DNA of 64,000 nucleotides from Eriocheir sinensis (lineage: Eukaryota > Arthropoda > Malacostraca > Decapoda > Varunidae). How positions within the stretch are numbered: the first letter of the stretch is position 1; each line of letters starts with the position of its first letter. The notes beneath the pieces were generated by a model that saw nothing but the letters and a program-made list of their open reading frames with translations, searched no databases and had not been told where the DNA came from. This document shows positions 34,081-46,669 of this stretch, piece after piece. The stretch spans positions 7,476,041 through 7,540,040 of the forward strand of contig NC_066531.1 in assembly GCF_024679095.1 (NCBI RefSeq), given 5' to 3'. Both the position numbers and the translations under genes were made by a program.

Positions 34081-34207
34081 GGCGCGGTGGTGGCGCACAA
34101 CCAGACCTCGGGCGTGATCGTGAGCAGACAGAGGCTCGTCCTGCAGCACTTGAGGCGGGAGCACGCGGGGCACATCACGATCAATCCTGTCATCCTTTCC
34201 ATGAAAC
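34081..34207 (+). pseudogene. Exon-like block resembling part of an immunoglobulin domain
   Basis: A long pyrimidine tract and acceptor GTGTGCAG end at 34080, and the donor AAAC|GTAAGT starts at 34208. In frame, the 127-nt block reads VVAHNQTSGVIVSRQRLVL then LRREHAGHI, close to the E-F strand region of arthropod cell-surface Ig domains such as the Sidestep group (AHN-x-SxGVIxSxxxLVLxxxxRxxAGxYTC). After 'AGH' the expected Y-x-C is replaced by ITINPVIL, so the block is either truncated, a pseudoexon or a divergent exon. It is the only candidate host-gene piece in the window. No neighbouring exon was found. Confidence 0.35.
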
Positions 34208-34764
34208 GTAAGTGCTGGTCTCGCCTGTCTGTCTGTCTTTGTGTCCGAGTCTTTCTTGTGAGTTACAGTTGGTTCTCGGTGCTTAGAAAGAGTATGTTTC
34301 CCAGCCAAGGATACACGCTATATCCTGTGGCTCGTTTGTTCTCTGGTGCCGTCCGTATATAGGGTGACTCCAAAACTGTCCCACCGCCAACGCCACTAGC
34401 AAATTCGTGCCCAAGACTCTCGTGTCGCGTAACTTCAGTTCATTTTTTCAAGCCTCTGCGTGATATGAGGCAAGACAATGTCGCGTGGTGCTACAACAGC
34501 TATACCACTAACTTTTAAAATGTAGATAATAAATACCTTATAATTGTGTGTTGTATTCAAAACTACACCGGTACATTATAATTGCACTCCTTAGCCCTGC
34601 AAGCTGAACTACACATTCTAGACCCTCACTGTTCCTGTCAGTCACCTTCCATTCACAGAAACGCCTCCCTTCCTCTCTGCTCACCCACCTGACTCGCAAA
34701 CCACTGTCACCAACCATTCTCATGCAGTTCTTAATCCATTTGCTCTCATGCACACTCAACGAGG
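34208..34764. other. No recognised feature
   Basis: Mixed unique sequence. A 74-codon open frame on the complement (34759-34538) has no recognisable family. Confidence 0.4.
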
Positions 34765-35145
34765 CAGCGTTGCAATCGGAACAGAGAAAGATATTGCTGT
34801 GAATAGCGGTATAATAAACAGTATATTAGTTAGACCGAGATAATTATATCCACCCACTTTCCCCCTACAAACCAAATTTTCAATGTAAATCATTACTGAT
34901 GGAAGTCAGCGTGCGTGCTAAAACAATAAGTTTGAAAGAAAAACGTGATCACATAGTTTTTGAAAGAACGGCAGTAGGACTACAACCTTGGTTCATTCCA
35001 GTATGTATACAGAAAGGTTGAACACATAATAAAACACATGTTACCACTGCTAGCCTCCCATAAATGCAGAGAAAGTAATATAGGAATTGCAGTACAATAA
35101 TAGCATTACTCATGACACGCAGTCAGGCTATATCTACCTGGAAAA
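34765..35145 (-). repeat. Inverted counterpart of 10715-11095
   Basis: Reverse complement of 10715-11095 with scattered differences. It lies about 280 bp upstream of copy B of the segmental duplication. Confidence 0.85.
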
Positions 35146-35498
35146 TATATATAGTTCTTACTGTTCATTTTAATATTTACCTCCCTATATTTTTTTTTTA
35201 TTTAAAATGGAAATAACCAAACTAAAGAAAAAAGTAGCAACACTTGCTGCTTGATCCTATGTAGCAACACTGCTGATGGGTACTGGGGGTTGGGGTTGTG
35301 TGTCTGGGGTGGGTTTCATCAAAGTTCCCAAGTCCTTGGAAGTGTGCTCAAGGGGTCCCAAGCGTGCGAGAAACCTTGGGCATGTTTCACGAAAGCTCCC
35401 AAGCCTTGGAACTCTGCCTATCTCACTCGCCGCCTTGGGAGGCCGTGCGGGGTCTCCCAAGCGCTCCCAAGGAAGGTCCCAAGCATCAGACTGTAAAC

Positions 35499-35769
35499 AT
35501 GGCAGCCTGTGAACAACACCGCCAGCACCGACCAAGGAATTTTCGCCCGAGAAGGGACATCTTTAACGAGTACGATGACACCGAGTTCAAGAAGAGGTAC
35601 AGGGTGGATCGTTCTGGCCTGTTGTTCGTCACTGTCTTGGTGCGGCACGTGATTGGCAACAGGACTGAGAGGAGCCGTGCGGTCACAGCGGAGCTGAAAG
35701 TGGCGTTGACTCTGCGATACCTCGCCACCGGGAAAATGCAGATGACTTTGGAGTTTCCCGGACCACAGT
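35499..35769 (+). pseudogene. PIF/Harbinger transposase N-terminal fragment, copy B
   Basis: Same protein segment as at 80-352, differing by a few residues (RSGLL for RAGLL), and again cut where the minus-strand LINE begins. The break is therefore older than the duplication. Confidence 0.6.
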
Positions 35770-37188
35770 CATCACCCATACAAACACCAGAAATACCCCC
35801 AAAAATATACCCCCTGGCGTAGCATTATTATCTTCCAAATAAGCAGTAAGTTGAGACACGATTATTCTTTCAAAGGATTTACAGCACACTGATGTCAAAC
35901 TAATTGGTCTATAGTTGAGGGCATCAGAATTAACCCCACCTTTGAACAGTGGCATAACATTAGCATATTTCCAGTCTGATGGGACTTGCATTGCTGAAAG
36001 AGATTTTCTGAACAGTACCAACAGAGGGTAACTTATAGAAAGGGCACATCTTTTTAAAAAGACTGAAGGAATACCTTCAGGGCCAGAACAAGCAGAAGGT
36101 TTTAATTGAGCCAAAATATTCTCTATTTGAAAAAATATCAAAACAATAGACATAAATATAAATTTGTTATAACACCGCTGTAAAGGATAAGGATTAAGCA
36201 AGAACTCTAGAAAATACGGTGGATAAAGTGTAGTGCGACGACTATGCCTGATGAACGAGCCTCCCATAACCCACTTAGCCAGGGGGGTACCTCTTTGGCC
36301 GACTCGGTAAGGAGTGGCTCTTCCGTCACGCTGGTCGCGGGTTCAATCCCAGGCAGCCGGCGAATACCCTGATCTTGATTAATTTCTCGTGTGTTTCGAT
36401 ACACGCAGAGGACGTGATGGGAAATAGAGGAAATATAAAAATATACTCCCGGGGCATGACATAAGCACTAACGAAATGGTTTGCCATATCTGCAGCCTCA
36501 ACACACCATCCGTCCTCACTATATAACGGCCCAGCTGCCGGACGCTGAACCTTCTTGTGACAGAGGTAAGCGTGAAAACGCTTCACATCATGGTGACCAG
36601 CAGAGACAATTAAGAGATTTTTCATAATTAATGACTGACAGATGGACAATCTCTTTGAATTCCAGGGATAAACGGCTAAAAACATACCACAACCTTAAGG
36701 CAATAGGAGATGATCTGCCAAACACAGAACGAGCATCTTTATAGTTAAGCCAAGCCTGCCGTTTACGACGTTTGATATCATTAGGTATGCTTGTGGTCCA
36801 AGGCTTTAGTGAACAGGGACCTGGTTTCTTTGGGAATAAAGCGGTGGAAAGTATCGAACAATAAACACTTAAATCTCGAGTAAGACCGATAAATATTTAA
36901 TCCCATAAATTCAATGTCCCAGTCAATGTCCTTGAAATGTTTGTTTATTAAACTGTACTTTCCTTTTAAAAAATCATATTCATCCTTTGAATTCATTGGG
37001 CTAGATTCAAGGGGACAAAATATATAGATAGTCAAATATTACAGGAAATTGGTCACAGCCAGAAAAGGGGTCAATCAAATTAACATTTGATATTCTATCA
37101 TTTTCAGCGGTAAAGATCAAATCCAATATATTGTTAGATCGAAGATAAGTAGCCTGCTTGACCCACTGTACGCATAACACCCAGAGAG

Positions 37189-37231
<43 letters not shown>

Positions 37232-38585
37232 CTCACCGAGTATTAAACAGGAACGTCAGAGGACCAATCAATGGAGGGCAGGTTTAAAATCCCCAGCCAG
37301 AATAAGTTCTGTACCCTCACAAACAGACTCAAGGTAGGAGATGAGAGCTATATTGTCCGCCAAAGAATTACTTAATTGGAGGTCTGTAAACAACCAAAAC
37401 AGTAACACCAAAAACCGGCAAACATACTCCAACTGTGTTTTTAATTGGGATGATCATTAAAGGTTCTACCAACCTTAATGTCATTCCTAATATAAAGTCC
37501 AACACCATGTTTTCTTAGGTTAGAAGGAGAATCATTTCTAAAGAAATTGTAACCAGCTATACTGACAACGGAGTCACTGATATCAGAATTAAGCCATGTC
37601 TCACACACACCACATAAGGCTGCATTACAGCTGGACAGTAAATCTACTAACGTACTAACTTAATTCACCGAACAATTTAAATTCAAAAGAACGAAAGTAA
37701 TAAAAAAATATGCACAGGGACGTTATAACATCAGTATATGTTTGGAACTGGAGAGGTCTAATGATCGCTTTTTGTGGTGCCAACAGTACTAGGACGGACA
37801 AGGGGGTCAGGCTCAGAGGACACAGGAGCCGCAGCAAGACCTTGAGCCACCACCTGGTCGGGTTTCTTGACCTGCCAAAGAACTTGTCAGTACGCCTGGC
37901 AGCACTCTTTCTCCGCAGTTCCACTCTCTGATTGTAAGGAGCCCACTGGGTTTCAACGGGGCCGAGATAAACAATGCCATTATATTTAAAAATCTCACCA
38001 TTACCTTCTAAAACAATTCTATAACGGATGTAGTGTATTTTTGGTAAATAGTTTTAACCATTTTACGGTATTATTTAGCCTAAGTATTGATATAAAAGAA
38101 CTGAGCTGATAAGGTACCTCGCCGTGGTTGGTAGCGATGCAATCTGAATCTTATGGTGAGAGCCACAACTTTTTCACCTAGTTATGGCGATACTTACGTC
38201 AGACACAATTTCTTTAATTATGGCCCCAGATCCCTAGAAATAAAAACCTGTACATAATGGCTATTAAATAATTTCTTGCTCCTTGATAATAATTATTGTT
38301 TCAAGATGGAATTGGGGATTTTAGCTCTGACTAAGGAAGGATAAATTGGTATAATATCAACCAAGGTAATCGGGTCCGATCTCTCTGGCAGTAGGAAAGA
38401 AGCAATGGGGTTAAATTTACCTTGGAAGTCTTCTCCAAAGGGTAGACCTCTGATAATGATACTGCCCTTCCTCTTCTCTCGCTCACTTAACTCTCGTACC
38501 TCCTCTCTGATGATGGAACGCACATCAGATCTGTCAGTCCTCCTTTCTCACCCAGGAGCAACGTTCTCTCTTTGAGTCTCAGAGA
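35770..38585 (-). pseudogene. Degenerate LINE (ORF1, EN, partial RT), copy B
   Basis: Copy B keeps the LINE in one piece on the complement: ORF1 at about 38585-38293 (REKRKGSIIIRGLPFGED), EN near 37675-37500, linker blocks at 37035-36781 and 36685-36440, and partial RT at 36140-35800 (SGPEGIPSVFL, NYRPISLTSV). About 300 bp at 37930-38225 are absent from copy A. A SINE-like insertion (36262-36430) and a long poly-A (37193-37228) interrupt it. All frames are broken. Confidence 0.6.
36262..36430 (+). repeat. tRNA-derived SINE-like insertion, copy B
   Basis: Counterpart of 846-1010, with the same A-box- and B-box-like motifs. Confidence 0.5.
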
Positions 38586-38907
38586 TCCGCAAATCAATTG
38601 ATTTTACTGAATTACTGAGACCAGCAATGGTGGTTAATTCTCGTCTCTCCCCTTTGGGTTAATATTCATATGTATATCCATATACATCCAGTATATTATT
38701 AATTAATTTGAGTGTTTACTGGGCCATTGGAAGGTCCATTTGTTGCTGCTCCCGGCGGTACGCCCGTACAAACTTTATACCCGCTCCCTCTGCCAGTCTC
38801 CGCCATGCTTGTTTTACTCCTCAAAGCAGCGGCAGGAGGACACGCGCGGAGGTGCAGCACACTAAAACCATTTTATAGGAAAAACAAGGAACACACCGTC
38901 GACAAGG

Positions 38908-39310
38908 AAGATGTTCAGCAGTGACTGTGCGAAGAGCCAGAAGGAGGTCACAGGCTGGAGTAAGGGAGTGAGCTGTGAGAGGCGTGACGACTGGCACCAT
39001 GTGGGCTGCGCGGTGGTGGTGAAGGGCGCGGCAAAGCCCGAGCACATGAAGGTCCTCAAATGAACGAACAAAGGTTTGTGTGGCTTTGAATTAGAAGACT
39101 TGAAACATTTCCTGCTGCACTGCAAACAATACTCAGAAATTAGAAAGGCACACACATTTGTACAACAGCCATACAAAGACGACGTAGACGAACACACAGC
39201 TGACATATTATTACAGAAAAATAGCAATAAAGGAAGTGAGAAAATAGAAGAAAGGAAAAATTACTTAAAAAAAACTCTGGAAGGAAAGACAAAGAATTCA
39301 GAAGGCTAAA
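38908..39310 (+). pseudogene. PHD-like finger plus LINE C-terminal finger, copy B
   Basis: Corresponds to 8561-8981. The PHD-like frame has the same S and R substitutions, and the second part reads CGFELEDLKHFLLHCKQY. A one-base insertion in an A-run near 39273 shifts the tail. The shared junction shows that the internal deletion predates the duplication. Confidence 0.5.
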
Positions 39311-39594
39311 ACACAAGTGCAAAACCAGTGAGAAAAAAACTAGATGTCAAGTGAATATTGAAAAAGAAAATAAGAGTGAAAGCACGAGAACATTGACATT
39401 AAGTGAAAAGAAAATCCGGGAGCCGTTGCAAAGGCAGATCCCGGGACTACATCTGTGTGTGACGCGTGTCAGGTTAGAACAAGGAAAGAGTGGAAGGAGA
39501 CTGATTAGATTATTACATGAGGTAACACTCATTTAGGTATTGCCCCGGGTCCCCTAGCTTATTGTGTGGCGGGGGATTACCCTGGAACGGGATT

Positions 39595-39765
39595 TACATG
39601 AGCTGGCGGAGGTAAACCCGCATGGCGGCGCTCAAGCAGGGGAAGAAAATAGGAAAGGAAATTCAGTGGAGGCAAAGTGCACAGAGGGACAGAGCTCAGT
39701 GCTGGGTGGAGTATATAAGTGTACGCAGGGAAATGACCCACAAAGAGTGCGTAGTGTAAGGTGAC
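39595..39765 (+). repeat. Block found inverted at 9755-9912
   Basis: Contains ACATGAGCTGGCGGAGGTAA and GGAAAGGAAATTCAGTGGAG. It carries about 20 bp not present in the inverted copy. Confidence 0.85.
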
Positions 39766-40110
39766 TTGCCGTCACCTGCCCTCACCTGTCGTCACTTGCC
39801 CTCACCTTTTTGCCTGCCTGTGCTGCCTACCTGGGCATCACTGGTCAGCAGCAGGAGATCGGCCAGGCAGAGGGACAGCCAGTCAACCGACCAGCCAGAC
39901 AGTCAGCCAACCAACCAATCAGCCAGCCAGCCAACCAATCAGCCAGTCAGTCAACCACCCAGTCAGTCATCCAGTCAACCAGTCAGCCATCCAGTCGGTC
40001 AGTTAGACAGACAGTCAGTTTACCAATCAGCCAGCCAATCAACCCACCAGGCAACCAGTCAACCCACCAGTCAACCAGACAGCCAGCCAGCTAGACAGCC
40101 AGTCTACCAG
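39766..40110 (+). repeat. Degenerate CAGN/CCAN tetranucleotide array
   Basis: CAGTCAACC, AGCCAGCC and CCAGTCAG variants repeat from about 39880 to 40105, preceded by three TCACCTG(C/T)C(C/G)TCAC units near 39771-39805. The resulting Gln/Ser/Pro frames are a by-product of the repeat. Confidence 0.9.
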
Positions 40111-40355
40111 TCTCCTCCTCCAAAAGCCCTGAGTTTTTCGATGTATCTTAGCCTCGCAGCATCCTCAAGCGATCTCGCGTAATCACTAAACACAAATGAT
40201 GCTGAAGATCCTGCCATTTGGCCGCGGGTAGTGACTTGGGGATGGGGCACACGTGGTCCGTCTGCTCACTCTGCTGGGGAGGTGACCACCAGCGGGTTTG
40301 CAGACGACGCACAAGGTGCAGACGACGCTATTTCGTGACGTCACAGCAAAACCTC
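40111..40355. other. Unassigned unique sequence
   Basis: No recognisable coding block or element end. TGACGTCA occurs once near 40338. Confidence 0.45.
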
Positions 40356-40890
40356 TTATAAAGTATCCCAGTCTATGTTCCTATAATTAAAATCCCCAAT
40401 TCCACACACACTCCTATATCTTGACGCCCTACTAATTTCCTGTAAAAAGGGGTTGGTTACTATCCCTGTTAAGCTTGGGTGGTCTGTGAAGTACTCCTAT
40501 AACAAGCTTCTCCTTCATATACCTATTGTTTCTACCCAGAGGGATTCTGTATTGCTATATATTTTGATTGAGTTGTTAATGACACAGTTTAAGATTGTCC
40601 CTGACGAAGAGTGCGACCCCACCCCCCTTCCTGCGTATTCGATATTGGTGGAATAACCTATACCCTTCAATCTCTAATTCAGGGAGAAAGTGTCTGTCTG
40701 CAGTATTTATCCATGACTCTGGGATCGCTATCATATCAAATTTCTCTACGCACGCCTTTCCCCGCAATAAATCTATCTTATTCCTAATACTTCTACTGTT
40801 TGTATAGTACACATATAGACCTAACCCTTGCTTTCCCCTGCAGCTGCTATCATTATTACTACAGTTAATGCTCCCACTAGGTATTGCCAT
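40356..40890 (-). pseudogene. CR1-like LINE endonuclease fragment
   Basis: Read on the complement from 40890: YYTNSRSIRNKIDLLRGKA, FDMIAIPESWI (E next to the usual T position) and RRKGGGVALFV. It continues after frame breaks to DFNYRNIDWDT near 40365. These are the EN blocks that cut target DNA. The family is the same as at 47470-48710. RT is absent. Confidence 0.75.
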
Positions 40891-40904
40891 CTTAGGCCCA
40901 TTCT

Positions 40905-41874
40905 TACTTACCCTAAAAAACCCTGCAGCGCCCCCAGTCCATGGTCAAGGGCATCAGACAACCATGTTGTATCGCTTCCGGGATCTCGAACCCAGGATAA
41001 AACTGCATCTCGTCAAGGCCATGGTGATCCCTGTTCTCACTTACCCGCCCATTCCCATCCATGGGCTAAGTGCGACGGCCCTCGGCCGGCTCCAGAAGGT
41101 GCAGAACGCGGCGTTACGATTTGCCCTCCGCGTAAGGTGGGGCGATTTCAGGACCACGCGTTCCCTCCACGAGGAGGCTGGCATTCCTCCACTAAACATC
41201 CTTCTCCATCGGATGGCCGTAGCTATATGGACCCGGATGGAGGCTGAGGGCTGGGAACAGTTCCAGGTCCTCCGAGACCTCCACCGAGAAGCCCCGGGCA
41301 GGAGCCATTCGTGGTTTCCACGGAGTCTCCTCGCCCTGGAGGCAAACCCTGATCCTGCCTCTAGATTCAGCTAGGACTTGCGCTCACACTCCCTTTCTCC
41401 CATGCACATTCTAACCTCCCGCGCTCTTGTACTCACGCTACCATACGTCCGCACGCCCCTGCCCCTTTGCCAGTATGTAATGTATCAATCATTTACTCCA
41501 TTCTTATCGTTCTTCAGTGTATTTTCATTTGTGACCTTTCATCATCACTCCCCTACATGTCCCCTGTAACCCTCTTATGTCATCATATCCCATCACATGA
41601 TTTTATCCTGCTAAGTTAAGTTTACCCACTTTATGTGTTGCTTTTTATGTAAATAACTGTACCTGTCTGTAAACTACGTATCCATTTATACCTATATGTA
41701 AGGCTGGTAAGCCGTTGTATTCGCATCTGCCCAATTATTTTGCTATATGTTCCCTAATATCCTCTGCTTTCAAAACTATAAAACGAAAATAACAGTGACG
41801 ATTCCGCCCGGCTGCCTTCTACCTCCTCCTTTACCTCTGTTTTTCCCTCGCTTTCCCTCTTTGTATATACATGG

Positions 41875-41930
<56 letters not shown>

Positions 41931-41933
41931 ATA

Positions 41934-41980
<47 letters not shown>

Positions 41981-42061
41981 ATTTAGCTTTGTATGTACGC
42001 CCACCCCCCTCTCTGTACCTTCCCCAAAACTGTTCTAATAAATATTTGAATTTGAATTTGA
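40905..42061 (+). pseudogene. LINE RT C-terminal fragment with 3' UTR
   Basis: The frame 40950-41374 encodes the post-RT region: LEPRIKLHLVKAMVIPVLTY, LQKVQNAALRFALR and TTRSLHEEAGIPPLNILLHR, ending at a stop. The 3' UTR has a (TA)n tract (41879-41976) and finishes in a TTGAATTTGAATTTGAAT tail. This suggests a Jockey/I-group element with a short simple-repeat tail. EN and the RT palm are missing. Confidence 0.7.
41879..41976. repeat. (TA)n microsatellite
   Basis: About 98 bp of TA with two TC interruptions near 41929-41936. Confidence 0.97.
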
Positions 42062-42915
42062 ATGGTCAGAAAAGTGGCAAATGTCCTTCAATGTTGATAA
42101 ATGCAAAGTCATGCAGATTGGGCCACGAAATAGTAACCACACATACATCATGAATGGGAAATCTCTGCAGGCGATCCAAGAGAAAAAGGATCTTGGGGTC
42201 ACTATCAGCAGTGACCTGAAACACGCGAATCACTAAAAAAGCATATAACAAAGCCAACAGTATGCTCGGGTTCATAGCGAGGAACTTCGAGTGTAAAACG
42301 CCAGGCGTGATGCTCTCCTCTTATAATTCCATGGTAAGACCACACCTTGAGTATGCAGTACAGTTCTGGTCTCCTACTTACATAAAGGACATCGATTTAC
42401 TGGTAAGGATTCAAGAACGCGCCACGAAGATGATTCCAACCTTAAGGGCTCAACTGTACAAGGTACGACTCAAGCGACTCAATCTCTGTACTTTGGAGAA
42501 AAGACGCCTACGAGGGGATATGATTTAAGTCTTTAAGTACCTGAAAAAGTTCAGGAACGTCGATTACTCCAAATTCTTTGAAATGCAACCCAACTCAAGA
42601 ACTAGAAATAACGTCTTACCCATTCAGTCGAGTCAGTATAACACAGACATCGGAAAGAGTTTCTTTTGAAACCGAGTCATCCGCCACTGGAACAATCTTC
42701 CTTCAGAAGTGGTGAATGCGAATACCATCAACTCCTTCAAATATCGAATCGACCATCATTGTGTTGCGTCAGGAGTAAACTGAATATCGAGGTGCTTCCA
42801 TCTGCTCCTCAAGCCCCAAGTGGCTGTCGAGCAGATTAAATCACCAAAGCGGGCAACCTCGTAATGGGCCAATAAGCTTTATATTGCCTGCATTTCCATG
42901 TTTCCTCCTCCTCTC
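42062..42915 (+). pseudogene. CR1-like LINE 3' end
   Basis: Blocks in order: NADKC-like motif with KVMQIG-like sequence, then LGFIARNFECKTP, RPHLEYAVQFWSPTYIKDI, RATKMIP, LKRLNLCTLEKRRLRGDMI, and after a stop VIRHWNNLPSEVVNA. The 3' UTR runs to CTGCATTTCCATGTTTCC. It overlaps a (CCT)n-rich stretch to 43015. Only the C-terminal third of ORF2 remains. Confidence 0.75.
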
Positions 42916-43029
42916 CCCCTTCCCCTTCGATGTCATCCCCCCTCCCCTCTCTCCTTCTTCCACTCATCGTCATCCTCCTCCTCCTCCTCCTCTTCCTCCT
43001 CTTCCGCCTCCACTCGGCGAATAAATCAA

Positions 43030-44306
43030 ACATCTCCTATGTAAATGTGAGTAGCATTATTTAAAATCGTAGCCACTTGATAATACATGCAATTTCTGAA
43101 AAACCCGACTTCATTTTGATCACGGAAACATGGCTGAACACGCGCGACAAGCATCAGTTAAGTGAAGTGGCTATTAATGATTAAAATGCGTTTGCTAAGT
43201 GTCGTCTACACAGAATAAGGGTGGAGGTGTAATAATATATGCGAGAAGTAATTTAGAAGTCATTCAGCTTAACGCAACCGAGACAGAGGCTTATGATTCA
43301 TTGTATGTACAAGCGACGATCAATAATGAAAAGTATGTGCTTGGCGTAATTTACCGACCTCCAAAATCAAATAAAGACATTGATGGAAATCTCAACGCAG
43401 AGATAAATAAAATTATCAGAGATAGAAATGCAATAATATTCGGTGACTTCAAAAACCCCTCCGTTAACTGGTCTGCCGTCTCTGGCGACAGAGTAGGATC
43501 TAGATTAATAAACTTTGCGCAAGACACATTTCTTTATCAAACAGTTACCACGCCGACACGCGGAAACAACATTCTTGAATTAGTCTTCACGACCGAAAGC
43601 CACCTCATAACTGCCTGTGAGGTCGGCGATACATTTGCAAGCAGCGACCACAACATAATCAGATGTGTTTTAAATATTGAAACAAAAGCACGATAAAACT
43701 CATTCTTGATACTTAACTATAGTAAAGCGAATTTTACGGACCTAAGAAGAGAATTGACATCAGTAAATTGGAATCATTTGCTCAACACCGTCAGCGTTCA
43801 AGAAATGTATAACCGTTTTACTGCACAAATCTCAGCGAGCGTAAATAAATTCATCCCACTTCAGCTACGAAGGTCAGAGAACCACAAGTCGTTGTGGATG
43901 ACTAATATCCTACAGAAAATCATCGTCGAGAAAAGAAAACTGTATAAGAAATATAAACTGTCACACAATTCAGAGGATCATACAAATTATATCTATATCA
44001 AGACAGAGTGCGAAAGGAAAATCAGAAAACAGAAACGCGAGTATGGGGTGAAAATATCACTTGAGGCCAAGAAAAATCCCAGGTTATTTTTCAGTTACAT
44101 AAGAAACAAAACAAAATGTTAAAAATAATATCGGCCCACTATTGAAAAAAATGGCGACACGGTTCGGTCCTAAATTCAACCTTTAGTAGCTTATTCACAA
44201 AAGAGAACATGACATCGATCCCCGCCCCGAGAAATATTTTTTAAGGCCCTGAAGAACATAAGCTTGCGTTGACCGAAATTGATATTTGTGAAGTGCGTGC
44301 GTACCT

Positions 44307-44343
<37 letters not shown>

Positions 44344-45803
44344 AAATAAATCTCCGGGCCCCAATAATTTATCTCCTCGCGTGTTAAGAGAATGTAGTCA
44401 ACAGCTAGAATTACCCATAACATTAATGTTTGACAAGTCATTACTACAGGGAAGCGTGCCTCTTGCGTGGAAAAGAGCCAATGTTACCCCGATCTTTAAA
44501 AGAGGAGATAAAAAAACAAGCCAGTAATTATCGTTCTGTCAGCCTTACGTCTATCCTAATTAAACTATTCGATAAAATAATCAAGGATAAAGTGATCACT
44601 TTCCTCAAAACAAATGATTTGATAACTGGTAATCAGCACGGATTTCGTAGTAATCGATCTTGCCTAACCAACTTATTAACTTTGTTCAACGACGTTTATT
44701 CAAGTTGGGACGCCCGAGTCCAATATGACGTAATTTACCTAGGCTTTCAGAAAGGATTTGATAAAGTTCCCCACGTTAGGCTTATTTCAAAACTGCATTT
44801 CCACGGTATTAGTGACCATCTGTGCGCGTGGATTCATAACTGGCTCACAAACAGAAAACAGCGTGTAGTTCTTGATGGTGAAGCATCCGATTGGCAACCC
44901 GTAACCAGTGGCGTGCCGTTCGGTCCTGGGGCCAACACTATTCATAATATACGTGAACGATCTAGAGACTGATATCCTATCAAAAGTAGCCAAATTAACC
45001 AACGACACCAAATTAGGAGGTACGGTAACGAACAGTAAAAATTGCGAGAATATTCAATCAGACTTAATAAGACTTGTCGACTGGAGCAAAAATGGCAAAT
45101 GTGTTTCAACGTCTATAAATATAAAGTAATGCACATAGGTGAAAAGAATCCTAACTATAAATATGAGTTTCAAGAACATGAGCTCAGCGAAGTAAAACAA
45201 GAACAAGATATTGGTGTCATTATCAGTAACACTCTTAAAATGAGTGATCAATGTTCTGCAGCGAGTAAAAAAGCTAATATGATGTTAGGATTAATCTCAA
45301 GAAACTTTGATAATAAATCACCTGAACTTATGAAGGGATTATATTCAGCATTTGTAAGGCCACACCTAGAATACGCCGTTCAGTTCTGGTCACCGAATTA
45401 TATCAAAGATCAAGTTTTGCTAGAAAAGATACAGCGACGAGCAACCAAACAAATTCCAGCGCTCCGTAATTTGCCATATGACAAGCGTTTAAAGCGTTTA
45501 GATATGTTTTCCTTAAAAAAGCGAAGGGTAAGATGGGACTTTATTGAAATGTTCAAAATCCTTAATAGATTCGAAAACATTAACCCAGATAGTCTATTTC
45601 AGAGAGACGCCAACTCAATAACACGTAATAACGGTATGAAGTTAAAGGGAAACAGATGTAACACATTGGCGCGCAGAAGTTGTTTCAATAATAGAGTTGT
45701 CGATCACTGGAATAGACTCCCACCGTCAGTACTTAGCGCACAAAGTATTAATAGCTTCAAGTCGTCATTGGTTAAGTACTTCAGGGATATAAGATTTTAC
45801 TGA
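43030..45803 (+). pseudogene. CR1-like LINE, EN and RT nearly complete, frameshifted
   Basis: EN spans 43070-43696 (ITETWLN-like block, GGGVIIYAR, GVIYRPPKSN, FGDFKNPSVNW, SSDHNIIRC). The linker is 43706-44122. RT spans 44330-45120: SPGPNNLSPRVLRE, NYRSVSLTSILIKLFDK, QHGFRSNRSCLTNLL and VTSGVPFGPG, with the palm block damaged near 44925-45010 and the usual YADD read as LTNDTK-like sequence. The C-terminus (45120-45803) ends WNRLPPSVLSAQSINSFKSS. A 31-bp A-run at 44310-44340 and several frameshifts break it. 45804-46326 is its likely 3' flank with nothing else recognised. Confidence 0.8.
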
Positions 45804-46326
45804 CCCTTTTTCGTATGTTTCAGGCAGACGACAGCACGACTACAACCTGAAGACATAATCTAAGCTATGGGAGAAAATAATATAAGTAGCGTGAGTTAAC
45901 AACAGAGTAAAGAAAAAAAAATAATGTACGCAGCATTCATTTCAACAACCTACAATTTGTAGAAGAACTAGCTGGTGACGGAGTACATTGGAGTGAAGTG
46001 GTCGAATGAGAGTCGAAGCAAAATTGAAAAAAGCTATCAAAGGATTCATTGGAGAAGATGACTCTGATGAGTGAGGTGTGGGAACAGTAAGGTTAACAGG
46101 GTACTGGAGTGTACGCCCGTACCGAAGGTAAACGAGGATCAAGCCTCTACCTGTAACCCCTGAAACTACATATCACCCCATCGTGAGGAGTCCAATTAAA
46201 AGGATTTTTACACGTTTAGAATATAGTAACTAGTCTTACGAAGCCGATGTAAAGAAACTACCTTTTAGAATACTAGCTTTGTAATGTTTTTTTTATGAAT
46301 CAACTACATGCACTGTTTATTTTCAA

Positions 46327-46630
46327 TCTAACTCTACTTCACGACTGTAGTGTATTCCTACTGTAACTCTACTTCACGACTGTAGTGTATTCCTACTGTA
46401 ACTCTAGTTCACGACTGTAGTGTATTCCTACTCTAATTCTACTTCACGACTGTAGTGTATTCCTACTCTAACTCTACTTGACGACTGTAGTGTATTCCTA
46501 CTCTAATTCTACTTCACGACTGTAGTGTATTCCTACTCTAACTCTGCTTCACGAATGTAGTGTATTCCTACTCTAATTCTACTTCACGAATGTAGTGTAT
46601 TCCTACTCTAATTCTACTTCACGCCTGAAG
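46327..46630 (+). repeat. 35-bp minisatellite, about 8.7 copies
   Basis: The unit TCTAACTCTACTTCACGACT plus GTAGTGTATTCCTAC repeats head to tail with few changes. Confidence 0.97.
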
Positions 46631-46669
46631 TGTTAAGGGCAGTACTTTCCTCTTATTTTCCTCTTTACT

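Larger units (their letters stand above)
35310..39510 (+). repeat. Segmental duplication, copy B (uninterrupted by the P element)
   Basis: 35420-39500 corresponds to copy A without the P element. The extra 5' part (35310-35420) shows subterminal repeats GTTTCA(T/C)CAAAG(T/C)TCCCAAG and TTTCACGAAAGCTCCCAAGC, which look like a Harbinger end region. The single GGTCAGGC at 37805-37812 is the pre-insertion site of the P element. Confidence 0.9.

Noticed and set aside
34538..34759. 74-codon frame on the minus strand
   Set aside because: No recognisable motif, neighbouring exon or repeat match. Length is compatible with chance.
39880..40105. Regular repeat array considered as a CRISPR
   Set aside because: It is a degenerate 4-bp-based simple repeat without unique spacers, in a eukaryotic sequence.
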